Assembly: GCA_036500145.1 (NCBI GenBank)
Contig: DASYCO010000034.1
Location: 1-20,713 of the forward strand
Source: CAMAVH01 sp036500145
Lineage (GTDB): Bacteria; Pseudomonadota; Alphaproteobacteria; SMXQ01
Length of the DNA: 20,713 bases
Direction of reading: 5' to 3'
Shown here: positions 12,741 through 19,412 of the stretch, one piece after another
Numbering within the stretch: the stretch's first letter is position 1
Layout of the letters: each line of letters opens with the position of its first letter
Notes under the pieces: model-generated
Database searches by the model: none
What the model saw: only the letters and a program-made list of their open reading frames with translations
Told to the model about the DNA's origin: nothing
Translations under genes and position numbers: made by a program

Positions 12741-13574
12741 TCAGCCTGCCAGCTCCTTCGAGCGCTTGGCGGCGGCGGCGATGGCCTTGGTCATGATCCG
12801 CTGAAGTCCGTCTTCGCCCATCAGCACGTCGAGCGCGGCGGCGGTGGTGCCGCCCGGGCTGGTGACGTTCCTGCGCAGGGTGGCGGCCGGCTCGTCGGAC
12901 TTGTGCGCGAGCTCGCCGGAGCCGGTGACGGTGGCCCGCGCCAGGTCCATGGCGAGGTCGGCCGGCAGGCCGGCGTCGACGCCGGCCTGGGCCAGGCATT
13001 CGATCAGCAGGAACACGTAGGCCGGGCCCGAGCCCGAGACGGCGGTGACGGCGTCGAACTGCGATTCCTCGACGGCCCAGCGCACTTCGCCGACGGCGCG
13101 CAGCAGGGTCTCGCAGAAGTCCATCTGCTCCTCGCTGACGCCGCCGTTGGCGATCAGCACCGTCATGCCGCGCCCGACGGCGGCCGGCGTGTTCGGCATG
13201 GCGCGCACGATGGCGGCGTCCTTGCCGAGATGCTTCTCGAAGTAGCCGAGCGTCTTGCCGGCGGCGATGGAGAGGAAGCAGGTCTCGGGAGCGACGCAGG
13301 CCTTGTAGAGCGGCGCCACGGCATCGAGGCTCTGCGGCTTGACCGCGAACAGCACCAGGGTCGGCGCCGTCTCGAAGGCAGCCGGGGTCTCGGTGACGAC
13401 CTTGACCTTGTGGCGGGCGGCCAGGGCCATCGCCGTCTCGGCATGGGGCTCGACCACGATCACGTCGGACACGGCGACGCCCTCGGCGAGCCAGCCCGCC
13501 AGCAGGGCAGCGCCCATCTTGCCGCCGCCCACCAGGACGATGGGTCCGCGGAGCCTGTTTTCAGCGATTGTCAT
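12741..13574 (-). CDS. proC: Pyrroline-5-carboxylate reductase
   Basis: A 277-residue cytoplasmic enzyme that reduces 1-pyrroline-5-carboxylate to L-proline with NAD(P)H, the last step of proline synthesis. The N-terminal Rossmann motif is VLVGGGKMGAALLAGW (13-28). FAVKPQSLDAV, SIAAGKTL and IVRAMPNTPAAVGRGMTVL mark the middle. The C-terminal signature DAVTAVSGSGPAYVFLLIE, the ARATVTGSGELA helix and NVTSPGGTTAAALDVL are complete, so the enzyme should be active. Length matches the family (about 270). It starts 10 bp after the ybjN stop and is coupled to the small gene downstream, forming an operon ybjN-proC-two small genes. Confidence 0.97.
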   Translation of the reverse strand: MTIAENRLRGPIVLVGGGKMGAALLAGWLAEGVAVSDVIVVEPHAETAMALAARHKVKVVTETPAAFETAPTLVLFAVKPQSLDAVAPLYKACVAPETCFLSIAAGKTLGYFEKHLGKDAAIVRAMPNTPAAVGRGMTVLIANGGVSEEQMDFCETLLRAVGEVRWAVEESQFDAVTAVSGSGPAYVFLLIECLAQAGVDAGLPADLAMDLARATVTGSGELAHKSDEPAATLRRNVTSPGGTTAAALDVLMGEDGLQRIMTKAIAAAAKRSKELAG

Positions 13575-13584
13575 GGACGCGAGA

Positions 13585-14088
13585 TTACGCCTCGCCGACC
13601 GGGTCGATCAACGCCATCGCCACCGCGTCCTCGGGCGACTTGCCGCCCCAGATGACGAACTGGAAGGCCGGGTAGAACCGCTCGGATTCGCTGAGCGCCA
13701 CGTTGACGAGGTCCTCGATCTGCTCCGAGGTCGCGCCGCCGGTGCCGCGCAGCAGCATGGCGTGGCGGAAGATCGGCAGGCCGTCCTCCGACCAGAGGTC
13801 GAAGTGGCCGAGCCACATCTTCTCGTTGACCATGGCGAGCAGGTTGTGGACAGGCGTGCGCTTCTGCTTGGGCACGCGCATGTCGAAGGCGCAGGAGAAA
13901 TGCAGCGCCGAGGCGTCCTGGCGCCAGGCGAAGAAGAGCCGGTAGTCGCACCAACGGCCCGCGATCTCCACGGCCAATTCGTCGTCGGCCGCGCGTTCGA
14001 ACGTCCATTCGTTGGCGGCGACGATTTGTTCGACGAGATCGATGGGATTGTCGGCGGAAGAGTCGCTCTCGAGAACGGCAAGCGGCAT
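13585..14088 (-). CDS. YbjN domain-containing protein
   Basis: A 167-residue cytoplasmic protein of the YbjN family, whose fold resembles type III secretion chaperones and whose function is poorly known. Supporting segments are VEQIVAANEWTFERAADDEL, the aromatic strands WCDYRLFFAWRQDASALHFSCAFDM, then VHNLLAMVNEKMWLGHFDLW and the C-terminal helix with ESERFYPAFQFVIWGGKSPEDAVAMAL. The start at 14088 is set by a strong Shine-Dalgarno GGAGGAG (14099-14093) 4 bp upstream; the frame is open further but the extension has no family character. proC follows 10 bp later. In related bacteria ybjN, proC and ubiK are also neighbours, as here. Confidence 0.9.
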   Translation of the reverse strand: MPLAVLESDSSADNPIDLVEQIVAANEWTFERAADDELAVEIAGRWCDYRLFFAWRQDASALHFSCAFDMRVPKQKRTPVHNLLAMVNEKMWLGHFDLWSEDGLPIFRHAMLLRGTGGATSEQIEDLVNVALSESERFYPAFQFVIWGGKSPEDAVAMALIDPVGEA

Positions 14089-14100
14089 AGGGCTCCTCCA

Positions 14101-14448
14101 CAAAGTGAGCGCACCCGGGGCCGGTCGCGGGATATTGCCGCAATGGCCGGACCCGCAGCCATTTTGATCACCCGACGAGCGGACCCCCACCACGAGGGCT
14201 TGTGGGAGAATGGCTGACACCCACAAGAAGAAGTATTGACCGAACGAGACTCTCGGCGCAAGGCCGCAATGGCCGCAACGCAGCATTCGGGCGCAAGTTT
14301 TTTGTGGATAACCGCGCGCGCGACTCGCCGCACGGTTCGCCAGCCGAATCGACGCGCAAGAAAAGAATCAATGCGTCGTTACCGTGACTCCGCGCGCAGC
14401 CGACGATCAGCCGATCGGCGGCGCTTCGCCTTTCGGCGTGCCGTCGCG
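14101..14448. other. Intergenic region between ubiK and ybjN with dyad and DnaA box
   Basis: No gene is convincing here. It holds a perfect 8-bp inverted repeat CTTGTGGG (14199-14206) / CCCACAAG (14220-14227) and a perfect DnaA-box sequence on the minus strand (TGTGGATAA on the plus strand at 14303-14311) next to a T-run. No clear promoter or terminator was identified. Confidence 0.5.
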
Positions 14449-14712
14449 CTAGACGCCTGTGGACAGCTTCGATATCTGCGCTTCGAGCGCGGCGACGCGC
14501 GCCGCCAGAGCGTCCTGTTCGCCGCGCGCCTTGGCCGCCATCGCCTTCACGGCCTCGAACTCGTCGCGGCCGACCAGGTCGAGGTCGCCGACGATGCGGG
14601 CGAAGCGCTGGCGCATGACGCCCTCGACTTCCTCGCGCATGCCGGAGGCGACGCCGAGCGCGCCGGAGGCGACGCGGGCGAGGTCGTCGAGCAGCTTATT
14701 GTTGGTCTGCAT
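14449..14712 (-). CDS. ubiK: UbiK-family accessory factor (BMFP domain)
   Basis: An 87-residue, largely helical protein: MQTNNKLLDDLARVASGALGVASGMREEVEGVMRQRF, then GDLDLVGRDEFEAVKAMAAKAR and a C-terminal coiled coil AALEAQISKL. This is the BMFP/YqiC layout; in E. coli UbiK assists aerobic ubiquinone synthesis, and homologues oligomerise through the coiled coil. Length fits the family (80-100). ATG at 14712 is preceded by AAAGGA about 8 bp upstream, which fixes the start; the frame continues upstream without family features. A promoter candidate lies at 14768-14796 on the same strand. It is transcribed away from hldD. Confidence 0.9.
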   Translation of the reverse strand: MQTNNKLLDDLARVASGALGVASGMREEVEGVMRQRFARIVGDLDLVGRDEFEAVKAMAAKARGEQDALAARVAALEAQISKLSTGV

Positions 14713-14767
14713 GGGGAAAATCCTTTGCCGGAAGCCCCGCGGACAAGCCGAGGCGGGCCTTTTCCCG

Positions 14768-14796
14768 ATTATGGGCAGCCGCGGCCCGCGCCGCAA
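14768..14796 (-). promoter_or_regulatory. ubiK promoter candidate
   Basis: On the minus strand TTGCGG (14796-14791), 17 bp, CATAAT (14773-14768): the -10 matches TATAAT at five of six bases. It would give a leader of about 50 nt before the ubiK ATG. Confidence 0.5.
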
Positions 14797-14840
14797 CCCG
14801 TCCGGACATGCCGCGGCCGCATCGATGACGTGCCCGTGCC

Positions 14841-14869
14841 TTGCCGGGCCGGTTCCCGCAGCCTATAAA
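14841..14869 (+). promoter_or_regulatory. hldD promoter candidate
   Basis: TTGCCG (14841-14846), exactly 17 bp, TATAAA (14864-14869). The expected start of transcription, 7-9 bp downstream, coincides with the ATG of the 12-codon leader ORF at 14878. Confidence 0.65.
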
Positions 14870-14877
14870 AGCCCGGC

Positions 14878-14916
14878 ATGACAAGGACATGCTTAAAAGG
14901 AATGACGGCTCCATGA
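14878..14916 (+). CDS. Possible 12-codon leader ORF upstream of hldD
   Basis: ATG 14878 reads MTRTCLKGMTAP and stops at TGA 14914-14916, overlapping the hldD ATG (14913-14915) as ATGA. The promoter at 14841-14869 would put the transcript start at its first codon, so it would be read from a leaderless end. An internal AAGGA (14897-14901) can serve hldD. Translation is inferred. Confidence 0.4.
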   Translation: MTRTCLKGMTAP

Positions 14917-15899
14917 TCGTGATCACCGGCGGCGCCGGATTCATCGGTTCCAACCTGGCCGCCGCGCTTGAGGCGCGCGCCAGCGAAGACATCGTCATCT
15001 GCGACTGGCTCGGCAGCGACGACAAGTGGCGCAACGTCGCCAAGCGCAACCTCGCCGCCATCGTGCCGCCGGAAGACCTGATGCGCTTCCTCGACCGCAA
15101 CGTGACGGCGATCCACGTCATCTTCCACATGGGCGCCATCTCGGCGACGACCGAGACCGACGCCGACAAGCTGGCGCGCAACAACTTCGGCCTGTCGAGC
15201 GAGCTGTGGAGCTGGTGCGCCGCCCACGGCAAGCGCTTCATCTATGCCTCGTCCGCCGCCACCTACGGCGACGGCGCCGCCGGCTTCGACGACGAGTTCT
15301 CCAGCGCGGCGCTCGCCAAGCTCCGGCCGCTCAACGGCTACGGCTGGTCGAAGCACCTGTTCGACCGCCGCGTCGCCAAGGCCGTCGAGACCAACGGCCC
15401 GCGCCCGCGCCAGTGGGCCGGCCTCAAGTTCTTCAACGTCTACGGCCCCAACGAGTACCACAAGGGCAACATGAAGAGCGTCGTGGCGCAGATCTCGCCC
15501 AAGGCCGCGGCCGGCCAGCCGGCGGTCCTGTTCAAGTCGCACAATCCGCAATATCCCGACGGCGGCCAGCTGCGTGACTTCGTCTTCGTCGACGACTGCG
15601 TCGACGTGATGCTGTGGCTGCGCGACACGCCGAGCGTCTGCGGCCTGTTCAACATGGGCACCGGCAACGCCCGCAGCTTCGCCGACCTCGCCACGGCGAC
15701 CTTCGCCGCCAACGACAAGGCGCCGCGGATCGAGTTCGTCGACACGCCGGTCGAGATCCGCGACAAGTACCAGTACTTCACCGAGGCGAAGATGGCGCGG
15801 CTGCGCGCCGCCGGCTACGCCAAGCCCTTCACCAGCCTGGAAGACGGCGTGAGCCGATACGTGCGCGACTACCTGCGCGCGCCTGATCCCTATCGCTGA
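14913..15899 (+). CDS. hldD: ADP-L-glycero-D-manno-heptose-6-epimerase
   Basis: A 328-residue NAD(P)-dependent epimerase that makes the L,D-heptose nucleotide for the LPS inner core. It starts with the Rossmann motif MIVITGGAGFIGSNL, then HMGAISATTETDAD (72-85), YASSAATYGDG (111-121) with the catalytic Ser/Thr, and the catalytic Tyr143 and Lys147 in NGYGWSKHLFD. GLKFFNVYGPNEYHKGNMKSV and LRDFVFVDDCVDV are specific to the HldD branch of the extended SDR family. E. coli HldD has 310 residues. ATG 14913 was chosen because family members begin at this MI(I/V)(V/I)TGGAG; ATG 14889 in frame would add eight residues. The other heptose genes are not in the window. Confidence 0.95.
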   Translation: MIVITGGAGFIGSNLAAALEARASEDIVICDWLGSDDKWRNVAKRNLAAIVPPEDLMRFLDRNVTAIHVIFHMGAISATTETDADKLARNNFGLSSELWSWCAAHGKRFIYASSAATYGDGAAGFDDEFSSAALAKLRPLNGYGWSKHLFDRRVAKAVETNGPRPRQWAGLKFFNVYGPNEYHKGNMKSVVAQISPKAAAGQPAVLFKSHNPQYPDGGQLRDFVFVDDCVDVMLWLRDTPSVCGLFNMGTGNARSFADLATATFAANDKAPRIEFVDTPVEIRDKYQYFTEAKMARLRAAGYAKPFTSLEDGVSRYVRDYLRAPDPYR

Positions 15900-15951
15900 G
15901 CGCCACCGCTACTAAACGCCTTCCCCCCTCACCAGCGCGAGTACCCCCGCG

Positions 15952-16758
15952 ATGCTGTTCGCCATTCCCTTCCCCGTCATGGACCCGGTCCTGGTCGAGC
16001 TCGGCCCGCTCACGATCCGCTGGTACGCGCTCGCCTACGTCGTCGGCCTGATCCTCGGCTGGCGCTACATGCTGCACCTGGCGCGCTCCATTCCCGGCGT
16101 CATGTCGGGCAAGGACGTCGACGACTTCCTCTTCTGGGCGACGCTCGGCGTCATCTTCGGCGGCCGCATCGGCTACGTGCTGTTCTACCTGCCGGGCGGG
16201 CTCGACAACAGCCTGCTGGACCTCGTCGCGGTGTGGAAGGGCGGCATGTCGTTCCACGGCGGCGCGACCGGCGTGATCCTGGCCCTCATCTGCTTCTGCA
16301 TGGCGCGCAAGCTCTCCATCAAGCGCGTCGGCGACCTCCTGTGCTGCGCCGTGCCGATCGGCCTGCTGCTCGGCCGCATCGCCAACTTCATCAACGGCGA
16401 GCTGTTCGGCCGCCCGACCGACGTGCCCTGGGCCATGGTGTTCCCGCACGGCGGCCCCTTCCCGCGCCATCCGAGCCAGCTCTACGAAGCCTTCTTCGAG
16501 GGCCTGCTGCTCTTCGCCGTCCTCGCCTGGCTGGTCCACCGCACCCGCGCCGTCGAGCGGCCCGGCCTGCTCGCCGGCCTTTTCCTCGCGGGGTACGGCC
16601 TCGCGCGCTTCGGCGTCGAGTTCGTGCGCCAGCCCGACGAGCAGCTCGGCTTCCTCTATGCCGGCGCCACCATGGGCCAGCTGCTGTCGCTGCCGCTGAT
16701 CGCCGCCGGCCTGTGGCTGATCTTCACGGCCAAGCCGCTGGCCGCCAGCCCCAAATGA
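15952..16758 (+). CDS. lgt: Prolipoprotein diacylglyceryl transferase
   Basis: A 268-residue polytopic inner-membrane enzyme that moves the diacylglyceryl group of phosphatidylglycerol to the lipobox cysteine of prolipoproteins. Family elements: RWYALAYVVGLILGW (23-37), GGRIGYVLFY (70-79), the essential His102 in GGMSFHGG, and the Lgt signature GRIANFINGELFGRP (141-155) with Arg142 and Asn145. HPSQLYEAFFEG and RFGVEFVRQPDEQLG follow. Seven hydrophobic segments are plausible. It begins 52 bp after hldD; midA follows after 13 bp. Two probable lipoproteins that would be its substrates lie downstream in this window, and its lipid donor derives from the pathway of pgsA. Confidence 0.96.
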   Translation: MLFAIPFPVMDPVLVELGPLTIRWYALAYVVGLILGWRYMLHLARSIPGVMSGKDVDDFLFWATLGVIFGGRIGYVLFYLPGGLDNSLLDLVAVWKGGMSFHGGATGVILALICFCMARKLSIKRVGDLLCCAVPIGLLLGRIANFINGELFGRPTDVPWAMVFPHGGPFPRHPSQLYEAFFEGLLLFAVLAWLVHRTRAVERPGLLAGLFLAGYGLARFGVEFVRQPDEQLGFLYAGATMGQLLSLPLIAAGLWLIFTAKPLAASPK

Positions 16759-16771
16759 CGAGCCCCGCGAA

Positions 16772-17851
16772 ATGACCGGGCTGGCCGACGCGCTGCAGGA
16801 GGAAATCCGCCGCGCCGGCCCGATGCCGGTCGCGCGCTTCATGGACGTCGCGCTCAACGACCCGGCCTACGGCTACTACCGCACGCGCGATCCGCTGGGC
16901 GCCGGCGGCGACTTCATCACGGCCCCCGAGATCAGCCAGATGTTCGGCGAGCTGATCGGCGCCTGGCTCGCCGTCGCCTGGCAGCAGGCGGGGTCGCCGG
17001 CCCTCTGCCATCTCGTCGAGCTCGGCCCCGGGCGCGGCACATTGCTGGCCGACGCGCTGCGCGCCACCAAGCGTCTGACGGGCTTTCACGCCGCGCTGCG
17101 CATCCACCTGGTCGAGACCAATCCCGTGCTGCGCGACGCGCAGGCCAAGGCGCTGACGGGCTTCAGGCCCGCATGGCACGACGACGTGACGACGCTGCCC
17201 GACGGGCCGCTGCTGCTCGTCGCCAACGAATTCTTCGACGCCCTGCCGATCGACCAGTATGTGCACGCGAGCGGCGCCTGGCACGAGCGCCGCGTCGGGC
17301 TGGCCAAGAACGACCGAGGCGGAGACGTTTTCGCCTTCGTCGCCGGCCCCGTCGCCAAGGTGCTGTTTCCCGCCGCGCCCGACGGCGCGATCCGCGAGGA
17401 CAGCCCAGCGACCCATGCCGTCGCGCGCCAGGTCGCGGCACGGCTCGCAGCCTTCGGCGGCGCCGCCCTGATCGTCGACTATGGCTACGCCGAGGAAGCG
17501 ACCGGAGACAGCTTGCAGGCCATGCGCGGCCACGGCCGCCACGATCCGCTGGCCGATCCGGGCGAGGCCGACCTCACCGCCCATGTGAACTTCGCGGCGC
17601 TGGCCGCCGTCGCGCGCCAGGCGGGCGCCGTCGCCTACGGCCCGGTTCCGCAAGGGCAGCTGCTCGAATCCCTCGGCATCGCCGCGCGCGCCGACATGCT
17701 GAGCCGCGCCGCCCCCGACCAGGCCGGAAAGATCGGCCTCGCCGTGAAGCGCTTGATCGCGCCGACCGAGATGGGCACCCTGTTCAAGGCCCTGGCCCTG
17801 ACCGGCCCGCGCCAGCCGACCCCCGCCGGATTCCCGGAGTTCCGCCCATGA
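16772..17851 (+). CDS. MidA/NDUFAF7-type SAM-dependent methyltransferase
   Basis: A 359-residue class I methyltransferase of the DUF185 family, whose mitochondrial member NDUFAF7 (MidA) methylates an arginine of a complex I subunit. The N-terminal AGPMPVARFMDVALNDPAYGYYRTRDPLG and FITAPEISQMFGELIGAWL are diagnostic. The SAM motif is LVELGPGRGTLLADAL (81-96). VANEFFDALPIDQYV, LIVDYGYAEEATGDSLQAMRGH and TAHVNFAALAAVA complete the fold. It starts 13 bp after lgt, and its TGA overlaps the pgeF ATG as ATGA, so lgt-midA-pgeF form an operon. Methylation of a respiratory complex subunit in this organism is inferred from the family. Confidence 0.92.
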   Translation: MTGLADALQEEIRRAGPMPVARFMDVALNDPAYGYYRTRDPLGAGGDFITAPEISQMFGELIGAWLAVAWQQAGSPALCHLVELGPGRGTLLADALRATKRLTGFHAALRIHLVETNPVLRDAQAKALTGFRPAWHDDVTTLPDGPLLLVANEFFDALPIDQYVHASGAWHERRVGLAKNDRGGDVFAFVAGPVAKVLFPAAPDGAIREDSPATHAVARQVAARLAAFGGAALIVDYGYAEEATGDSLQAMRGHGRHDPLADPGEADLTAHVNFAALAAVARQAGAVAYGPVPQGQLLESLGIAARADMLSRAAPDQAGKIGLAVKRLIAPTEMGTLFKALALTGPRQPTPAGFPEFRP

Positions 17852-18630
17852 CCGCGACCGTTCCGACCCTGACCTCGCTGCTGCTGACCGGAGACGGCGT
17901 CCGCCACGCCTTCTTCACGCGCCAGGGCGGCGTGAGCGAGGGCATCTATGCGGCGCTCAACGTCGGGCTCGGCTCGGGCGACGACGCGGAGCGTGTGCGC
18001 GAGAATCGCCGCCGCGCCGCCGACGCCTTCGACCTGCCTGCCGACGCGCTCATCACCGCGCATCAGGTGCACAGCCCCGACGTCGTCGTCGTCGACAAGC
18101 CCTGGGCCGCCGGCCAGGGCCCGAAGGCCGACGGCATGGTCACGGACAAGCCGGGCATCGCGCTCGGCATCCTCACCGCCGACTGCGCGCCGGTGCTGTT
18201 CGCCGACGCGCGCGCCGGCGTCATCGGCGCGGCCCATGCGGGCTGGCGCGGCGCCATCGGCGGCGTGCTCGACGCGACGCTGAAGGAAATGGAGAAGCTC
18301 GGCGCCAAGCGCGCCCGCATCGCCGCCGCCGTCGGCCCCTGCATCGGCCGCCTGTCCTATCAGGTCGGCGGGGAATTCCCCGCGCCCTTCCTCGCCGAAC
18401 GCGACGACAACGCGCGCTTCTTCATGCCCGACCCCGGCGCGCCCGGGCGCTGGCGCTTCGACCTGCCGGGCTACGTGACGGCCAAGCTCAAGACGCTCGG
18501 CCTCGGCGCGGCCGAAGCGCTGCCGCACGACACCTGCGCCGAAGAAGACCGCTTCTTCAGCTACCGCCGCACCTGCCTGCGCGGCGAAGGCGACTATGGG
18601 CGCGGGCTATCTGCAATCATGCTGGCGTAA
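17848..18630 (+). CDS. pgeF: Peptidoglycan editing factor (multicopper-oxidase-like YfiH family)
   Basis: A 260-residue protein of the YfiH/LACC1 family. In E. coli PgeF removes misincorporated L-Ser from UDP-MurNAc-peptides; relatives act on purine nucleosides. The Zn/active-site residues are present: His75 in AHQVHS, Cys113 in LTADCAPV and His130 in GAAHAGWRGA. FFTRQGGVSEGIYAALNVG near the start and DTCAEEDRFFSYRR near the end are family signatures. ATG 17848 overlaps the stop of the upstream gene as ATGA, which fixes the start and implies translational coupling; the frame is open upstream only as a shadow of midA. Length is usual. Confidence 0.94.
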   Translation: MTATVPTLTSLLLTGDGVRHAFFTRQGGVSEGIYAALNVGLGSGDDAERVRENRRRAADAFDLPADALITAHQVHSPDVVVVDKPWAAGQGPKADGMVTDKPGIALGILTADCAPVLFADARAGVIGAAHAGWRGAIGGVLDATLKEMEKLGAKRARIAAAVGPCIGRLSYQVGGEFPAPFLAERDDNARFFMPDPGAPGRWRFDLPGYVTAKLKTLGLGAAEALPHDTCAEEDRFFSYRRTCLRGEGDYGRGLSAIMLA

Positions 18631-18654
18631 GACGCCGAAACAACGGAGATGACG

Positions 18655-19323
18655 ATGCGTGCGCTCATGAGCTTCTCGATTGCCCTGCTTTTGCTGACGG
18701 GCTGCCAGAATGCGCGCGACTTCAAGCGGCCTGACCCGAACGGGCTGCAGCTCGGCGACATGACCAAGCAACAGATCGTCGCGGTTTATGGGCAGCCAAG
18801 GCAGCAGCGGACGCAAGTCGTCGGCGCGCCCGCCGCCGGAACCGCCGCCCAGCCCTCGAAGCCTGCCGTGAGCGGCACCTTCACGCTTTACAACTACCTC
18901 TACCGCAACCCTGGCGACGTCTTCCTGCGCGGATTCCAAGCGAGCGAGAAGGTGCTCGTGTTCGAATTCTTCAACGACAAGCTATATGCGTACAACTTCG
19001 TCAGCGACGTCGATTCGGACAGCAGCAATTTCGACGAATCGAAGGTTGCCGCGCTCGAAAACGGCCATTCAACGCGCGACGAGGTGGAGAGCCTGTTCGG
19101 CGCGCCGACCGGCCGAGCCATTTTTCCCGCAGCCCCTCCGGGAAATGAAAAACTGACCTACCAGTACGTCACCAATGCAGACATGCAGATATCGATCAAG
19201 CGGCTCGACATGCTCTTCGATGAGCAGGACATCCTGCAAAACTTCAACTTGGACAGCCGGTCGGCGCCAATGCAGACGCCCGCTGCGACAACCGTGCCTA
19301 TATTCATACCTACGACGCGCTGA
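18655..19323 (+). CDS. Probable lipoprotein with two BamE/SmpA-like motifs
   Basis: A 222-residue outer-membrane-type lipoprotein candidate. The signal peptide MRALMSFSIALLLLTGC ends in the lipobox LTGC, lipidated Cys17. Two copies of the SmpA/BamE pattern (hydrophobic-G-x-T/S-x3-V-x2-hydrophobic-G-x-P) are visible: GLQLGDMTKQQIVAVYGQP (30-48) and ALENGHSTRDEVESLFGAPTG (133-153), each followed by aromatic strands. BamE itself has one such unit, so this looks like a tandem duplication; a role in envelope assembly is inference. ATG 18655 is preferred over ATG 18649 because GGAG (18645-18648) then has a 6-bp spacing. Codons are less GC-biased than in pgeF, 24 bp upstream. Confidence 0.82.
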   Translation: MRALMSFSIALLLLTGCQNARDFKRPDPNGLQLGDMTKQQIVAVYGQPRQQRTQVVGAPAAGTAAQPSKPAVSGTFTLYNYLYRNPGDVFLRGFQASEKVLVFEFFNDKLYAYNFVSDVDSDSSNFDESKVAALENGHSTRDEVESLFGAPTGRAIFPAAPPGNEKLTYQYVTNADMQISIKRLDMLFDEQDILQNFNLDSRSAPMQTPAATTVPIFIPTTR

Positions 19324-19343
19324 CGCACAACGCATAGCGGACC

Positions 19344-19412
19344 ATGCCCTATCTCATCATCTTCACCTTCGTCCTGATCCTCGGCATGATGGTGGCCTGT
19401 GTCATTTCCTAA
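19344..19412 (+). CDS. Possible 22-residue membrane peptide
   Basis: ATG 19344 encodes MPYLIIFTFVLILGMMVACVIS followed by TAA (19410-19412). Nearly the whole peptide is one transmembrane-length hydrophobic helix, unlikely for random sequence this GC-rich. AGCGGA (19336-19341) is a weak Shine-Dalgarno. Its 3' end overlaps the GTG start of the next lipoprotein gene (19399) by 14 bp in another frame, so it could couple translation to it. It sits 20 bp after the BamE-like gene. Confidence 0.45.
   Translation: MPYLIIFTFVLILGMMVACVIS

Noticed and set aside
14236..14868. Plus-strand frame of 210 codons across ubiK and its flanks
   Set aside because: Arg/Ser/Ala-rich shadow of ubiK on the opposite strand; no start signal or family feature.
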